Positions 18,613 through 28,088 are shown, counted from the first letter of the stretch. The stretch: DNA of 64,000 nt from Glaesserella parasuis (GCF_002015085.1 NZ_MUXW01000019.1:1-64000), one strand, 5' to 3'. The notes: a model not told the origin generated them from the letters alone. Numbers and translations: made by a program.

Positions 18613-20124
18613 ATGAGCCAATTTGTTCAGAATTTCATTAATGGTACAAAAGTAGAGAGTGCCAGCTCTCGTTTTTCGTCTGTATTTAACCCAGCTACAG
18701 GGGAAGAAATCAAAAAAGTTAAGCTTAGTACAGTAGCAGAAGTCAATCAAGCTATTGAAGCTGCAGATAAAGCATTTCCTAACTGGTCGCAACAGTCCCC
18801 ATTAAGACGGGCAAGAATTTTATTTAAATTCAAAGAGTTACTTGAAGCAAACTTTGATGAATTAGCTCGTCTAATTACAACGGAACATGGCAAAATTTAC
18901 TCTGATGCAATAGGGGAATTAACTCGTGGTTTAGAAGTTGTTGAGTTTGCAACAGGTATCCCTCACTTACAAAAAGGGGAATTCTCAGCAAATGCTGGAC
19001 GAGGTATTGATATTCACTCAATGCAGCAGCCATTAGGTGTTGTAGCTGGTATTACACCATTTAACTTCCCAGCAATGGTGCCGATGTGGATGTTCCCTAT
19101 TGCTTTAGCTTGTGGTAACACTTTTGTATTAAAACCATCTGAAAAAGATCCATCTGTATCTATTCGTTTAGCTGAACTATTAAAAGAAGCTGGTTTACCT
19201 GATGGTGTATTCAACGTTGTTCAAGGTGATAAAGAGGCTGTTGATATTTTACTAACCGACCCTCGTATTCAAGCAGTCAGTTTTGTAGGTTCAACTCCTA
19301 TTGCTCAATACATTTATGAGAAAGGTTCAGCTCATGGTAAACGTGTACAAGCTCTTGGTGGAGCCAAAAATCATGCATTAATTATGCCTGACGCCGATAT
19401 TCAAAGTACAGCAAATACCTTACTTGGTGCAGCATTTGGTGCGGCAGGTGAACGTTGTATGGCACTTTCTGTTGCTGTTGTTGTGGGAGATGAAGCAGCA
19501 GATAAACTTGTTGAAGCTTTGGTACCAAAAGTACAAGCATTAAAAATTGGACCAGGAATTTTACCAGAAGGTCAACAAGAAAATGATATGGGGCCTGTTA
19601 TTTCAAAAGAACATAGAGCAAAAATCATCAGCTATATTGATCAAGGCGTAGAACAAGGAGCGAAACTTTGCGTTGATGGTCGTCCGTATAAAGTTGCAGG
19701 TCATGAAAATGGCTACTTTGTGGGAGGAACCTTATTCGACAACGTTTCAACCGATATGACTATTTATAAAGAAGAAATCTTTGGTCCAGTTCTTTGCGTT
19801 GTACGTGCGAAAGATTATGCTCACGGTATGTCTATTATTAATGGGCACATTTATGGTAACGGTAGTGCTATCTTTACAAGTGATGGAGATGCAGCTCGTC
19901 AATTTACCCAAGATGTACAAGCGGGTATGGTTGGCGTAAATATTCCAATTCCAGTACCGATGGCATTCCACTGTTTCGGTGGTTGGAAAGCTTCTATCTT
20001 TGGTCCATTAAATGTGTATGGTAGCGATGGCGTTCGTTTCTATACTCGTATGAAAACCATTACAACACGTTGGCCAGATAATAGTGTGAGATCACAAGCT
20101 GCCTTTAGTATGCCAACACTATAA
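18613..20124 (+). CDS. iolA: Methylmalonate-semialdehyde dehydrogenase IolA/MmsA
   Basis: CoA-acylating aldehyde dehydrogenase that turns malonate semialdehyde into acetyl-CoA and CO2, the last step of inositol catabolism. The catalytic cysteine is C282 in AAGERCMALS. GITPFNFPAMVPMWMFP is the family signature, and AKNHALIMPDAD replaces the usual ALDH ELGGK pattern, as in MMSDH enzymes. It has 503 residues. Strong Shine-Dalgarno AAAGGAG before the ATG. It is terminated by a clear hairpin after the stop. Confidence 0.94.
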   Translation: MSQFVQNFINGTKVESASSRFSSVFNPATGEEIKKVKLSTVAEVNQAIEAADKAFPNWSQQSPLRRARILFKFKELLEANFDELARLITTEHGKIYSDAIGELTRGLEVVEFATGIPHLQKGEFSANAGRGIDIHSMQQPLGVVAGITPFNFPAMVPMWMFPIALACGNTFVLKPSEKDPSVSIRLAELLKEAGLPDGVFNVVQGDKEAVDILLTDPRIQAVSFVGSTPIAQYIYEKGSAHGKRVQALGGAKNHALIMPDADIQSTANTLLGAAFGAAGERCMALSVAVVVGDEAADKLVEALVPKVQALKIGPGILPEGQQENDMGPVISKEHRAKIISYIDQGVEQGAKLCVDGRPYKVAGHENGYFVGGTLFDNVSTDMTIYKEEIFGPVLCVVRAKDYAHGMSIINGHIYGNGSAIFTSDGDAARQFTQDVQAGMVGVNIPIPVPMAFHCFGGWKASIFGPLNVYGSDGVRFYTRMKTITTRWPDNSVRSQAAFSMPTL

Positions 20125-20151
20125 TATCTCTCAATTCTAACACTATAAAAA

Positions 20152-20184
20152 AATAGCCTAACTTCAACGTTAGGCTATTTTTTT
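20152..20184 (+). terminator. Terminator of iolA
   Basis: Eleven-base perfect stem AATAGCCTAAC/GTTAGGCTATT (20152-20162 and 20169-20179) with a six-base loop and a TTTTTTT tail. It lies about 28 bases after the iolA stop and separates iolA from the ABC transporter genes. Confidence 0.9.
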
Positions 20185-20443
20185 CCCAAAAACATATTCT
20201 CTAAATTTTTATCATCATCAAAAGTCTATAACAAAAAATTTACATAAAAAACACGATCTAATTCACAAAATTAAAATCTAGTCGTTGCCTACATAAATAC
20301 TAAATGTTATACATACACTTAGACAATTTATTTCAAATTGCTGGATTTTGAAATTTATATTCACAATAAATTTCTTATGACATTGTGCAATATAGTGGTA
20401 TTTCAGAGATTTCGTTATTCGATCAACCTTTAAGGAGTGGCTT
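20185..20443. other. Promoter region of the inositol ABC transporter
   Basis: AT-rich 259 bases between the iolA terminator and the binding-protein gene. At 20349-20364 there is TGAAATTTATATTCAC, a weaker form of the candidate iol operator (TGAAA with an ATTCA half-site). No ORF is supported. The binding-protein gene has AAGGAGTGG before its ATG. Confidence 0.4.
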
Positions 20444-21376
20444 ATGAAAAAAGCATTATTAGCTGTTTTATGCAGTGGTTTATTACTTTCTCAAACAGCA
20501 TCTGCCAAAAATATTGTTATTGGTGCACCAATGGCTGCATTTGCAGATAAATGGCAAACCTATTTACAAGAGTCTGTAAGAGATTTTGATGCAAAACATA
20601 ATGACGTTGAAATTAAACTCACTGATGCAAATGGTGACCCTGCACGTCAATTAAATGATGTTGAAAACTTTATCGATCAAAAAGTTGATGCATTATTAGT
20701 TGTTCCAACAGATCCACAAATTGTGAAGAGAATTGGGAGATTAGCGAAGAAAGCGAATATCCCGTTAATTGTTGTTAACCGTAAACCAAACGATGAAGAT
20801 ATGCAATATGTTACTAGCTATGTTGGTTCTGATGAAATTGAAGCTGGACGTATTCAAGGTGATTACATTGTAAATGCTTTAAATGGTAAATCTGCAGAAT
20901 CTTTAATCTTAATGGGTATTCTTGGTTTAGATGCAACAGCCAAACGCTCAGAAGGAGTGAAAGAAGTCTTTGCTAGAACAGGTAACGTTAAAGTAGTTTC
21001 TGAACAAGAAGGTAAATGGGAAAGAGATAGAGGTCTCACCATTGCAGAAAATGTGCTTGTTGCTAACAAAAAAATCAATGTTATTGCAAGTAACAATGAT
21101 GAGATGGCGATTGGTGCAGTACTTGCAAGCCGCAAGTTAGGTATTAAAGATGAAGACATCATTATTGTAGGTGTTGATGCAACACCAGATGCTCTTGAAT
21201 ACTTAGGCAGTGGCTTAGACGCAACAGTATTCCAATCAGCTCAAGGACAAGGATACGCTGGAGCAGAAATCGCTTATAAAATCGCAAAAGGAGAAGCTGT
21301 TGAAAAATACAACTGGGTTCCTTTTGAATTAGTGACTCCAGATATGAAAGAGAAATACAGAGCAAAATATAAATAA
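20444..21376 (+). CDS. Periplasmic sugar-binding protein of ABC transporter, probably myo-inositol
   Basis: Signal peptide MKKALLAVLCSGLLLSQTASA followed by a periplasmic-binding-protein-like fold (ribose/galactose type). Recognisable segments are QKVDALLVVPTDPQIV, IPLIVVNRKP, VIASNNDEMAIGAV and IIVGVDATPDALEYL. It has 310 residues. It sits at the head of an SBP-ATPase-permease operon inside a complete inositol catabolic locus, so myo-inositol is the inferred ligand (equivalent to IbpA in Caulobacter). A 36-base perfect palindrome directly follows the gene. Confidence 0.82.
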   Translation: MKKALLAVLCSGLLLSQTASAKNIVIGAPMAAFADKWQTYLQESVRDFDAKHNDVEIKLTDANGDPARQLNDVENFIDQKVDALLVVPTDPQIVKRIGRLAKKANIPLIVVNRKPNDEDMQYVTSYVGSDEIEAGRIQGDYIVNALNGKSAESLILMGILGLDATAKRSEGVKEVFARTGNVKVVSEQEGKWERDRGLTIAENVLVANKKINVIASNNDEMAIGAVLASRKLGIKDEDIIIVGVDATPDALEYLGSGLDATVFQSAQGQGYAGAEIAYKIAKGEAVEKYNWVPFELVTPDMKEKYRAKYK

Positions 21377-21385
21377 TTAACCATA

Positions 21386-21421
21386 AACTTATTAAAGGGT
21401 GAATTCACCCTTTAATAAGTT
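21386..21421. terminator. 36-base perfect palindrome between binding-protein and ATPase genes
   Basis: An 18-base arm beginning AACTTATTAAAGGGTGAA is followed immediately by its exact reverse complement, 10 bases after the binding-protein stop. TATCTCTTTTATTC follows it on the plus strand. Such hairpins behind the first gene of importer operons commonly stabilise that part of the mRNA or cause partial termination, giving excess binding protein. Confidence 0.75.
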
Positions 21422-21487
21422 ATCTCTTTTATTCTCAATCTATGAGGACAAAACGATAAATCATCCTTAAAAACCAAGGAGTCAAAA

Positions 21488-23002
21488 ATGAATACAACTA
21501 GCTCCCCTTACATTTTAGAGATGCGAAATGTATCTAAAACGTTCCCCGGGGTAAAAGCGTTGGACGGTATCAACTTAAAAGTAAAACGTGGCACAATTCA
21601 CGCATTAATGGGGGAAAATGGAGCAGGTAAATCTACCTTGATGAAGGTCCTGTATGGTATCTATATTCCTGATGACGGTAGTGAATTAATTTTAGATGAT
21701 AAACCGTTCAAACCATCTCGCCCTATTGATGCTATTCGTAGTGGACTCACAATGGTTCCCCAAGAAATCTCTCCCGCTGCAAATTTAACTATTGCTGATA
21801 ACTTCTATTTGGGAAGAGAAATTACTCAAGGAAAATTCTTATTAAACCAAAAAGAGATGGATCGCAAAGCAGCAGAAATTCTCTCTGAGCTTGGTATTCC
21901 AATGGACGTTACCGTCAAAATGTCCGAAGTTTCAGTTGCAAAAGCTCAATTAGTTGCTATTGCCACTGCGGTTTCTAATGATGCCAAAATCATCATTATG
22001 GACGAACCAACAACCGCTTTAACCGAAATGGAAGTAGAACAACTATATAAAATCATTGATGCGGTTAAAAAACGTGGTATCGCCATTATCTTTATCTCTC
22101 ATAAACTTGATGAAGTTTTCAAAGTATCTGATGAAATTACCGTTATTCGAGATGGACAATATGTGGGTACAAAAGCCACTACTGATGTAACCAAAGAAGA
22201 ATTAATTTCAATGATGGTTGGACGGGATATGTCAGAAATGTTCCAAAGAGAACGTTTTGAATTACCTGATGAAATCGTCCTTGAAATTAAGAATTTTACT
22301 CGAGCAGGTAAATATGAAGATGTTAGTTTCTCTGTCCGTAAAGGAGAAATCTTTGGTATTGCGGGTTTAGTTGGGGCTGGACGTTCTGAAATTGTAGAAA
22401 GTTTGTTTGGTTATAAACCTGCGGATAGTGGTGAAATTTATATTCACGGGAAAAAAGTTGAGATAAACAACCCGCTTGATGCAATGGAACATAAAATCGG
22501 CTTTGTGACTGAAGACCGAAAACTAACAGGCTTATTCCTGAACCTAAATATTATCGACAATATGATTATGCCTCAAATGTCTCCTTATTTAGAGCATTTT
22601 CTCATTTCTGTTGATAAATCCCATAAAACCGCCAATGAGCAAAAAGATAAATTAAAAATTAAAGCACCCGATGTAGAAGTCATCACCAATAACTTATCTG
22701 GAGGAAATCAACAAAAAGTGTTACTCGCCCGTTGGTTACTTCTCGAACCTGAAATCCTCATTCTAGATGAGCCAACAAAAGGGATTGATGTTGGAGCTAA
22801 AGCAGAACTTTATAAGTTAATGGTAGAACTCTCAAAACAAGGTAAAACCATCATTATGATTACTTCGGATATGTTAGAGCTATTATCGATGAGCGATCGC
22901 GTAATGGTTATGCACGAAGGTCATAAGGTTGGCATTATTCCACATCAAGAACTCTCTCAGGAACGAGTCTTAGCATTTGCATCTGGATTAGTAAAACAGT
23001 AA
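21488..23002 (+). CDS. Sugar ABC transporter ATPase (two ABC domains), probably myo-inositol
   Basis: Carbohydrate-uptake ATPase of the RbsA/MglA class with two fused nucleotide-binding domains in 504 residues. The first Walker A is GENGAGKST (42-50), and the first Walker B is AKIIIMDEPTTAL. The second domain has a degenerate Walker A (GLVGAGRSE), the signature LSGGNQQKV and Walker B ILILDEPTKGIDVG. One such protein powers the transporter with the permease next door. Start supported by AAGGAG. Confidence 0.88.
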   Translation: MNTTSSPYILEMRNVSKTFPGVKALDGINLKVKRGTIHALMGENGAGKSTLMKVLYGIYIPDDGSELILDDKPFKPSRPIDAIRSGLTMVPQEISPAANLTIADNFYLGREITQGKFLLNQKEMDRKAAEILSELGIPMDVTVKMSEVSVAKAQLVAIATAVSNDAKIIIMDEPTTALTEMEVEQLYKIIDAVKKRGIAIIFISHKLDEVFKVSDEITVIRDGQYVGTKATTDVTKEELISMMVGRDMSEMFQRERFELPDEIVLEIKNFTRAGKYEDVSFSVRKGEIFGIAGLVGAGRSEIVESLFGYKPADSGEIYIHGKKVEINNPLDAMEHKIGFVTEDRKLTGLFLNLNIIDNMIMPQMSPYLEHFLISVDKSHKTANEQKDKLKIKAPDVEVITNNLSGGNQQKVLLARWLLLEPEILILDEPTKGIDVGAKAELYKLMVELSKQGKTIIMITSDMLELLSMSDRVMVMHEGHKVGIIPHQELSQERVLAFASGLVKQ

Positions 23003-23043
23003 AGACTCAAACCATATTATTTATAAATAGCGAGGTATGTACT

Positions 23044-24000
23044 ATGTCACAAGCAACATTAAAGAAAATAATTAATACATATGGAATGGTGTTAATTTTA
23101 ATTATTTTATTTCTCCTATTATCCGTTTCTATCGAAGGCTTTTTCTCTGCCCGTACCGTGTGGAGTATTATTGAGCAAGTATCAATGTTCGGTATTATTG
23201 CTATTGGGGTAACGTTTGCCATTATCACCACAGGGATCGACTTATCCTCTGGATCTGTTGTCGCACTAACCTCCGTAGTTGCAGCCTCAATGGTAACAGG
23301 GGGAGATTTAGCTAGTTCTGCCATTTTAGCCTTTGCAATGTCCCTTGCTCTAGGTGCTTTTTTAGGTGCAATAAATGGTGGGTTAACTGCTCTCGGTGGT
23401 ATTCCGCCTTTCATTGCAACCTTAGGTATGATGATTATTGCCCGCGGTGCTGCACAGCTTTATTCTGCTGGACGCCCTATCGATGCTTCATCTGAAGCCT
23501 TTACTTGGATTGCCGATGTAAACATTCTGGGCTTACCTGGATTAGTTATTCTCTATATTCTCATTGTTATTGGCTCACATATTTTACTAAGCCGCTCAAC
23601 CTTTGGCCGTCACGTTTATGCTGTGGGTGGTAATCTCAACGCAGCCAAAATCTGTGGTATCAATACAACGAAAACATTAATTCTTGTTTATACCTTTGCG
23701 GGGGCTTTATCTGGTCTTGCTGGTGCATTACTTGCAGCTCGTACCTATGCAGGTAACCCATCTTATGGCTTAGCGTGGGAACTTGATGCTATCGCTGCGG
23801 CAGTAATTGGTGGTGTTTCGTTAAGCGGTGGCTTTGGAACCATTCCAATGTGTGTTATCGGAGCTTTAATTATCGGCACAACCAATAAAGGATTAAATAT
23901 GTTAGGCGTTGACCCTTATTGGCAACAAATTGTGAAAGGTGGAATTATCGTGATTGCCGTATTACTCGATACATTAAAACGCCGCAGAAAAGCCGCATAG
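23044..24000 (+). CDS. Sugar ABC transporter permease, probably myo-inositol
   Basis: Membrane permease of the RbsC family (BPD_transp_2), 318 residues with about ten hydrophobic segments. The family motif GIDLSSGSVVALTSVVAAS lies near residue 67. GGIPPFIATLGMM and AAVIGGVSLSGGFGT are also typical. It is the last gene of the importer operon, 41 bases after the ATPase gene, and basic residues (KRRRKAA) form the cytoplasmic C-terminus. The substrate is inferred from the surrounding iol genes. Confidence 0.88.
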   Translation: MSQATLKKIINTYGMVLILIILFLLLSVSIEGFFSARTVWSIIEQVSMFGIIAIGVTFAIITTGIDLSSGSVVALTSVVAASMVTGGDLASSAILAFAMSLALGAFLGAINGGLTALGGIPPFIATLGMMIIARGAAQLYSAGRPIDASSEAFTWIADVNILGLPGLVILYILIVIGSHILLSRSTFGRHVYAVGGNLNAAKICGINTTKTLILVYTFAGALSGLAGALLAARTYAGNPSYGLAWELDAIAAAVIGGVSLSGGFGTIPMCVIGALIIGTTNKGLNMLGVDPYWQQIVKGGIIVIAVLLDTLKRRRKAA

Positions 24001-24020
24001 TCGCATAAATATACAGATTA

Positions 24021-24075
24021 CAAGCGGCAAGATATCTCTAAAAGTTTGCAACATTTTCTGTATATCATACCGCTT
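24021..24075. repeat. Inverted pair of uptake-signal cores after the permease gene
   Basis: TACAAGCGGCAAGATAT at 24020-24036 faces ATATCATACCGCTTAC at 24062-24077. The two copies of the uptake-signal core point at each other and can fold into an imperfect stem, a common way for Pasteurellaceae uptake signals to act as terminators. Confidence 0.5.
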
Positions 24076-24094
24076 ACAACTTAAGGAGCTTTGT

Positions 24095-25228
24095 ATGAAA
24101 AAAGTGAGAATTGGTTTAGTAGGTACGGGCTATATCGGTCGTTGTCACGCGATTGCTTATGCACAAGCACCAACACTATTCCCATTAAAAGGTGAACTAC
24201 ACCTTGAGTATCTTGCCGAAATTAATCAAGAACTTGCAGAGAAAAAAGCGAAAGAATTTGGCTTTGCTCGAGCAACAGGAGATTGGAGAGAACTGGTTGC
24301 AGATCCGAATGTTGATGTTGTAGATATTTGTACCCCAAATTTCTTACATAAAGAAATCGCTTTGGCTGCCATTGCTAACGGTAAGCATGTTTATTCAGAA
24401 AAACCGCTAGCATTAACAGCAGCAGATGCAAAAGAGATGGTTGAAGCAGCTAAAAAAGCGGGCGTAAAAACGCTCGTTGGTTTCAATTATATGAAAAACC
24501 CAACATCACAGCTTGCTCGTGAAATTATCAAAAATGGCGAAATTGGTGATGTGGTGCATTTTTATGGCACACATAATGAAGACTATCTTGCTAGCCCAAA
24601 TACACCGATTGACTGGCACTGCTATCGAAGTAAAGCAGGATTAGGTACGTTAGGCGATCTCGCAGCTCACATTGTTAATATGGCTCATTATTTAGTCGGT
24701 GAAGAAATTACCTCGGTTGTGGGCGATATGCAAACCGTTATCACAGAACGCCCAAATCCAAATAACCTTTCAGAAAAAGTGAAAGTAGAAAACGAAGACC
24801 AAGCAACCGCTATGGTGCGTTTTGCCAATGGTGTGATGGGAACGATTGAAAGCTCTCGTATCGCTTGCGGTCGTAAAATGGGCTTGACCTACGTGGTAAC
24901 AGGAACAAAAGGCACATTGACCTACACCCAAGAGAGAATGGCTGAACTTAAACTTTATTTACATGATGAAGATAAATCTCGTCAAGGATTTAAAACTATT
25001 CTCGTTGGACCAGAACATCCTGACTACGCCGCATTCTGCGTAAGTGCAGGACACGGTATTGGTTTTAATGATCAAAAAAGCGTAGAAATCCGTGATTTAG
25101 TCAATGGTATCGCCGCAGATGACAGAATGTGGCCAGATTTTGAAGAAGGATATAGAGTATCCAGAGTTCTCGAAGCCATCGCTAAATCCGCTGAAGAAAA
25201 ACGCTGGGTAGATGTGAAAGAAATTTAA
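24095..25228 (+). CDS. Gfo/Idh/MocA family oxidoreductase (second inositol-type dehydrogenase)
   Basis: NAD(P)-dependent dehydrogenase with an N-terminal Rossmann motif GLVGTGYIGRCHA (8-20), the active-site YSEKPLA (EKP lysine near residue 103) and a C-terminal alpha/beta domain. It has 377 residues, longer than IolG at 28145 and clearly different. It lies just behind the inositol importer and ends at a terminator. A scyllo-inositol, D-chiro-inositol or related-polyol dehydrogenase (as IolG2/IolX/IolW in other bacteria) is the most likely role. The exact substrate cannot be read from the sequence. Confidence 0.8.
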   Translation: MKKVRIGLVGTGYIGRCHAIAYAQAPTLFPLKGELHLEYLAEINQELAEKKAKEFGFARATGDWRELVADPNVDVVDICTPNFLHKEIALAAIANGKHVYSEKPLALTAADAKEMVEAAKKAGVKTLVGFNYMKNPTSQLAREIIKNGEIGDVVHFYGTHNEDYLASPNTPIDWHCYRSKAGLGTLGDLAAHIVNMAHYLVGEEITSVVGDMQTVITERPNPNNLSEKVKVENEDQATAMVRFANGVMGTIESSRIACGRKMGLTYVVTGTKGTLTYTQERMAELKLYLHDEDKSRQGFKTILVGPEHPDYAAFCVSAGHGIGFNDQKSVEIRDLVNGIAADDRMWPDFEEGYRVSRVLEAIAKSAEEKRWVDVKEI

Positions 25229-25240
25229 TATGAAATCGGA

Positions 25241-25279
25241 AGGGTCTGCATATCACAATATATGCGGACCTTATTTTTA
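25241..25279 (+). terminator. Terminator after the Gfo/Idh gene
   Basis: Stem GGTCTGCATAT/ATATGCGGACC (one G-U pair in RNA) with a six-base loop, followed by TTATTTTTATG. It isolates the downstream fucosidase-EIIC pair as a separate transcription unit. Confidence 0.85.
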
Positions 25280-25304
25280 TGTATGCTAAAAATAGGAGCC
25301 TACT

Positions 25305-26642
25305 ATGACTGACACTAAACAAAAACGTTACCACGCAGACTGGCAGTCAATCAAAACCCATGAGGTACCTCAATGGTATGAAGATGCTAAATTTGGTATT
25401 TTTATCCACTGGGGAGTTTATTCTGTTCCTGCATTCGCTCCACCAACTTGCCAATTAGGTGAAATTGATATTGATGAGCAGTGGTTCTGTAATAATCCGT
25501 ACGCAGAATGGTATTTTAATTCCATTAACGTTCAGAAAGGACCAACTTACGAACATCACATTAAAACCTATGGAAAAGATTTCACTTACGACCAATTTAT
25601 TCCGCAATGGAAAGCAGAAAAATGGCAGCCTGAAAAATGGGCAGATCTCTTTGCTCAAGCTGGGGCGAAATATGTCGTGTTAACGACAAAACACCACGAT
25701 GGCTTCTGTTTATATCCAAGTAAATATACCGATTTCAACTGCACCAAAGCAGGTCCTCAACGTGATTTAATGGGTGAACTCACTGAACAAGTTCGAGAAA
25801 AAGGATTACGTATGGGGGCATACTACTCTGGTATTATCGACTGGCAATATTCTTCAGCACCTATTTTTACAGAAAGCCAAAATTTCTCTAATGCCTGCCC
25901 AACCTACGAATATGCCGACTTTGCTTATAAACAAGTCATTGAATTGATTGACCGCTATAAACCAGATGTTCTATGGAACGATATTGGTTGGCCAAAAGTT
26001 GGGGAACATATGCTTCCACACCTTTTTGCTCACTACTACAATTCTGTTGCAGACGGCGTTGTCGATGATCGTTGGAATAAACTTTGGTGCGACTTTACGT
26101 CTAAAGAGTATAAACACGGAACAGCCTCTCGTGATAAAAAATGGGAAATGTGTCGTGGTATGGGGCTTTCATTTGGCTACAACCAAATTGAAGATGAAAG
26201 TCACCTGATTTCTGTTAAAGATCTCGTTTCTCTTTTGGTTGAAACTGTCGCTGATAACGGTAACTTATTGCTCAATATTGGTCCAAAAGCGGATGGAACA
26301 ATTCCTGAAGAACAAGTGGAGCGTTTACTTGCTCTGGGACAATGGCTAAATATCAACGGTGAAGGTATCTACCATTCAAGATACAGCAAATTCCCAACGC
26401 AAAAAATTGGTAATCTCACTACCTATTACACAAAAGTAGGCACTGATCTCTATCTCTTTATTGATGGATTACAAAACGGACAAAATAACTTACCGCTTTC
26501 AGTGTTTGGTGAGCTTGAATCACTAAATAAAGCTGTTAAGTTTAACGTTGAGCACAACGAAAAAGGCAGAACATTACATATCGAAAACTATCAAGAAGAT
26601 TGGTATATGTTAGGTTTCAAAATTGCAAATGGAGAAGCATAG
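25305..26642 (+). CDS. Cytosolic alpha-L-fucosidase, glycoside hydrolase family 29
   Basis: Retaining exo-fucosidase that removes L-fucose from glycans. Visible GH29 motifs are WYEDAKFGIFIHWGVYSVPAF near residues 24-44, KYVVLTTKHHDGFCLYPSKY (122-141), and DVLWNDIGWP, in which D226 is the expected nucleophile. No signal peptide is present, so it acts inside the cell on an imported fucosylated sugar. It has 445 residues. The next gene, a PTS EIIC, starts two bases after its stop, so uptake and cleavage are coupled. Confidence 0.88.
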   Translation: MTDTKQKRYHADWQSIKTHEVPQWYEDAKFGIFIHWGVYSVPAFAPPTCQLGEIDIDEQWFCNNPYAEWYFNSINVQKGPTYEHHIKTYGKDFTYDQFIPQWKAEKWQPEKWADLFAQAGAKYVVLTTKHHDGFCLYPSKYTDFNCTKAGPQRDLMGELTEQVREKGLRMGAYYSGIIDWQYSSAPIFTESQNFSNACPTYEYADFAYKQVIELIDRYKPDVLWNDIGWPKVGEHMLPHLFAHYYNSVADGVVDDRWNKLWCDFTSKEYKHGTASRDKKWEMCRGMGLSFGYNQIEDESHLISVKDLVSLLVETVADNGNLLLNIGPKADGTIPEEQVERLLALGQWLNINGEGIYHSRYSKFPTQKIGNLTTYYTKVGTDLYLFIDGLQNGQNNLPLSVFGELESLNKAVKFNVEHNEKGRTLHIENYQEDWYMLGFKIANGEA

Positions 26643-26643
26643 T

Positions 26644-27990
26644 ATGTCAACCACATCAGGACGTTTTATTGATTTTATGAACAACCACGTTGCACCAGTT
26701 GCAAAACGGATGGAAAATCAACCACATATTTCTGCAATTCGTGATGGTTTTATTGTTGTATTACCATTTTTGATTGTCGGTAGTTTTATCATGATTTTGC
26801 TTATTCCACCTTTTGATGAGAATACGCAAAATGCATTTGGTAAAGCGTGGTGGGAGTTTGCTCGTTGGGCAAGCGACTATGGCTGGCGTTTCTTCCAAAT
26901 GTCATTTAATGCTATTTCATTATTTACCGCAGGAAGTATTGCATACAACTTGGCTAAAGCTTATAAACGTGAGCCACTGCCTGCAGCGTTCTTATCTGTG
27001 ATGGCTTTCTTATTGGTCGCTGCACCAGTTAAAGACGGTATGATGGACATTAAATTTTTTGGTGGTATTGGACTGTTCTCCTCTATCTTCATTGCAATTT
27101 ATACCGTAGAGTTAACACGCTTACTTGAGTATTTGCATATTCGCATCCGCTTACCAAAAGAAGTTCCAACAGCAGTTGCCGAATCTCTCAATATTGTTAT
27201 CCCAATTCTAGCTGTATTAGTGACACTCTACCCATTTGCCCTTTATGTAGAACACGCCACAGGAACAAATATTCCACAATTAATTATGGACTTTATGGCT
27301 CCATTAATTAAAGTGAGTGACTCTCTTGGTGCAATCTGTTTATTCGTATTTGCAACGCACTTATTATGGTTCCTAGGTATTAACGGATCACTTGTATTAA
27401 TGCAACTTTGGACACCATTCCTATTACAAAATATGGCGGCAAACTTAGCGGCATTACAGGCAGGAGAACCACTTCCATTCATTATTACTAACTCATTTTG
27501 GGACTTCTACATTGTACATGGTGCATCTGGTGGTGTTATTGCATTAGCAATCCTACTCGTACGCAGCCGCTCTGCACATTTACGCTCAATTGGTAAAATC
27601 GGTTTGGTTCCGTCTATCTTCTCAATTGGTGAACCGATTGTGTATGGTGTTCCAATGGTGGTTAACCCACTATTCTTTATCCCATTAATCTTTGCACCAA
27701 TGGCAAATGCGATCATCGCTTATCTCATCTTAGACTTTGATCTCATCCACCGCATCTACTTAATGGCACCTTGGACAACCCCTGCACCTATCGGAGCTTA
27801 TTTGGTATCAGGTGGTGATGTTTGGGCTCCTATCTTAAGCTTGAGTTTAATCATACTCGATATTTTCATTTACTATCCATTCTTCAAAATGTATGAAAAA
27901 ATCTGTATAGCGAAAGAACAAAACCAAGATGCTGAGTCATTAGAACAAGAACGATTAATGGCAGAAAGAGCAAGAGCTGAAGCTAAATAA
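26644..27990 (+). CDS. Orphan PTS permease EIIC, lactose/cellobiose family
   Basis: Sugar-translocating EIIC membrane component of the phosphotransferase system (CelB-like), about 448 residues with about ten membrane segments. Typical motifs are FIVVLPFLIVGSF, NSFWDFYIVHGASGG and SIGEPIVYGVPMVVNPLFF. I prefer the ATG at 26644, preceded by GGAGAAG inside the fucosidase gene end; an ATG at 26623 is open but overlaps fucosidase. No EIIA or EIIB gene is nearby, so it must use partners encoded elsewhere or transport differently. The pairing with a cytosolic fucosidase suggests a fucosylated di- or oligosaccharide as substrate. Confidence 0.87.
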   Translation: MSTTSGRFIDFMNNHVAPVAKRMENQPHISAIRDGFIVVLPFLIVGSFIMILLIPPFDENTQNAFGKAWWEFARWASDYGWRFFQMSFNAISLFTAGSIAYNLAKAYKREPLPAAFLSVMAFLLVAAPVKDGMMDIKFFGGIGLFSSIFIAIYTVELTRLLEYLHIRIRLPKEVPTAVAESLNIVIPILAVLVTLYPFALYVEHATGTNIPQLIMDFMAPLIKVSDSLGAICLFVFATHLLWFLGINGSLVLMQLWTPFLLQNMAANLAALQAGEPLPFIITNSFWDFYIVHGASGGVIALAILLVRSRSAHLRSIGKIGLVPSIFSIGEPIVYGVPMVVNPLFFIPLIFAPMANAIIAYLILDFDLIHRIYLMAPWTTPAPIGAYLVSGGDVWAPILSLSLIILDIFIYYPFFKMYEKICIAKEQNQDAESLEQERLMAERARAEAK

Positions 27991-28010
27991 TCTAAGCTAT
28001 AAATAACAAG

Positions 28011-28037
28011 ACCTAGCCAAGTGGCTAAGTTTTTTTA
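28011..28037 (+). terminator. Terminator of the fucosidase-EIIC unit
   Basis: Stem around TAGCC/GGCTA with a four-base AAGT loop and a T7 run (AAGTTTTTTT). It lies about 20 bases after the EIIC stop. Confidence 0.8.
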
Positions 28038-28088
28038 TGTCTCAAATACTGATTTGATACTCTAAATTTACCTTAATCAATAAAAATG

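Noticed and set aside
20185..20443. Small RNA gene in the AT-rich gap before the binding-protein gene
   Set aside because: No stable hairpin with T tract besides the iolA terminator and no recognisable promoter pair; an operator-containing promoter region explains it better.
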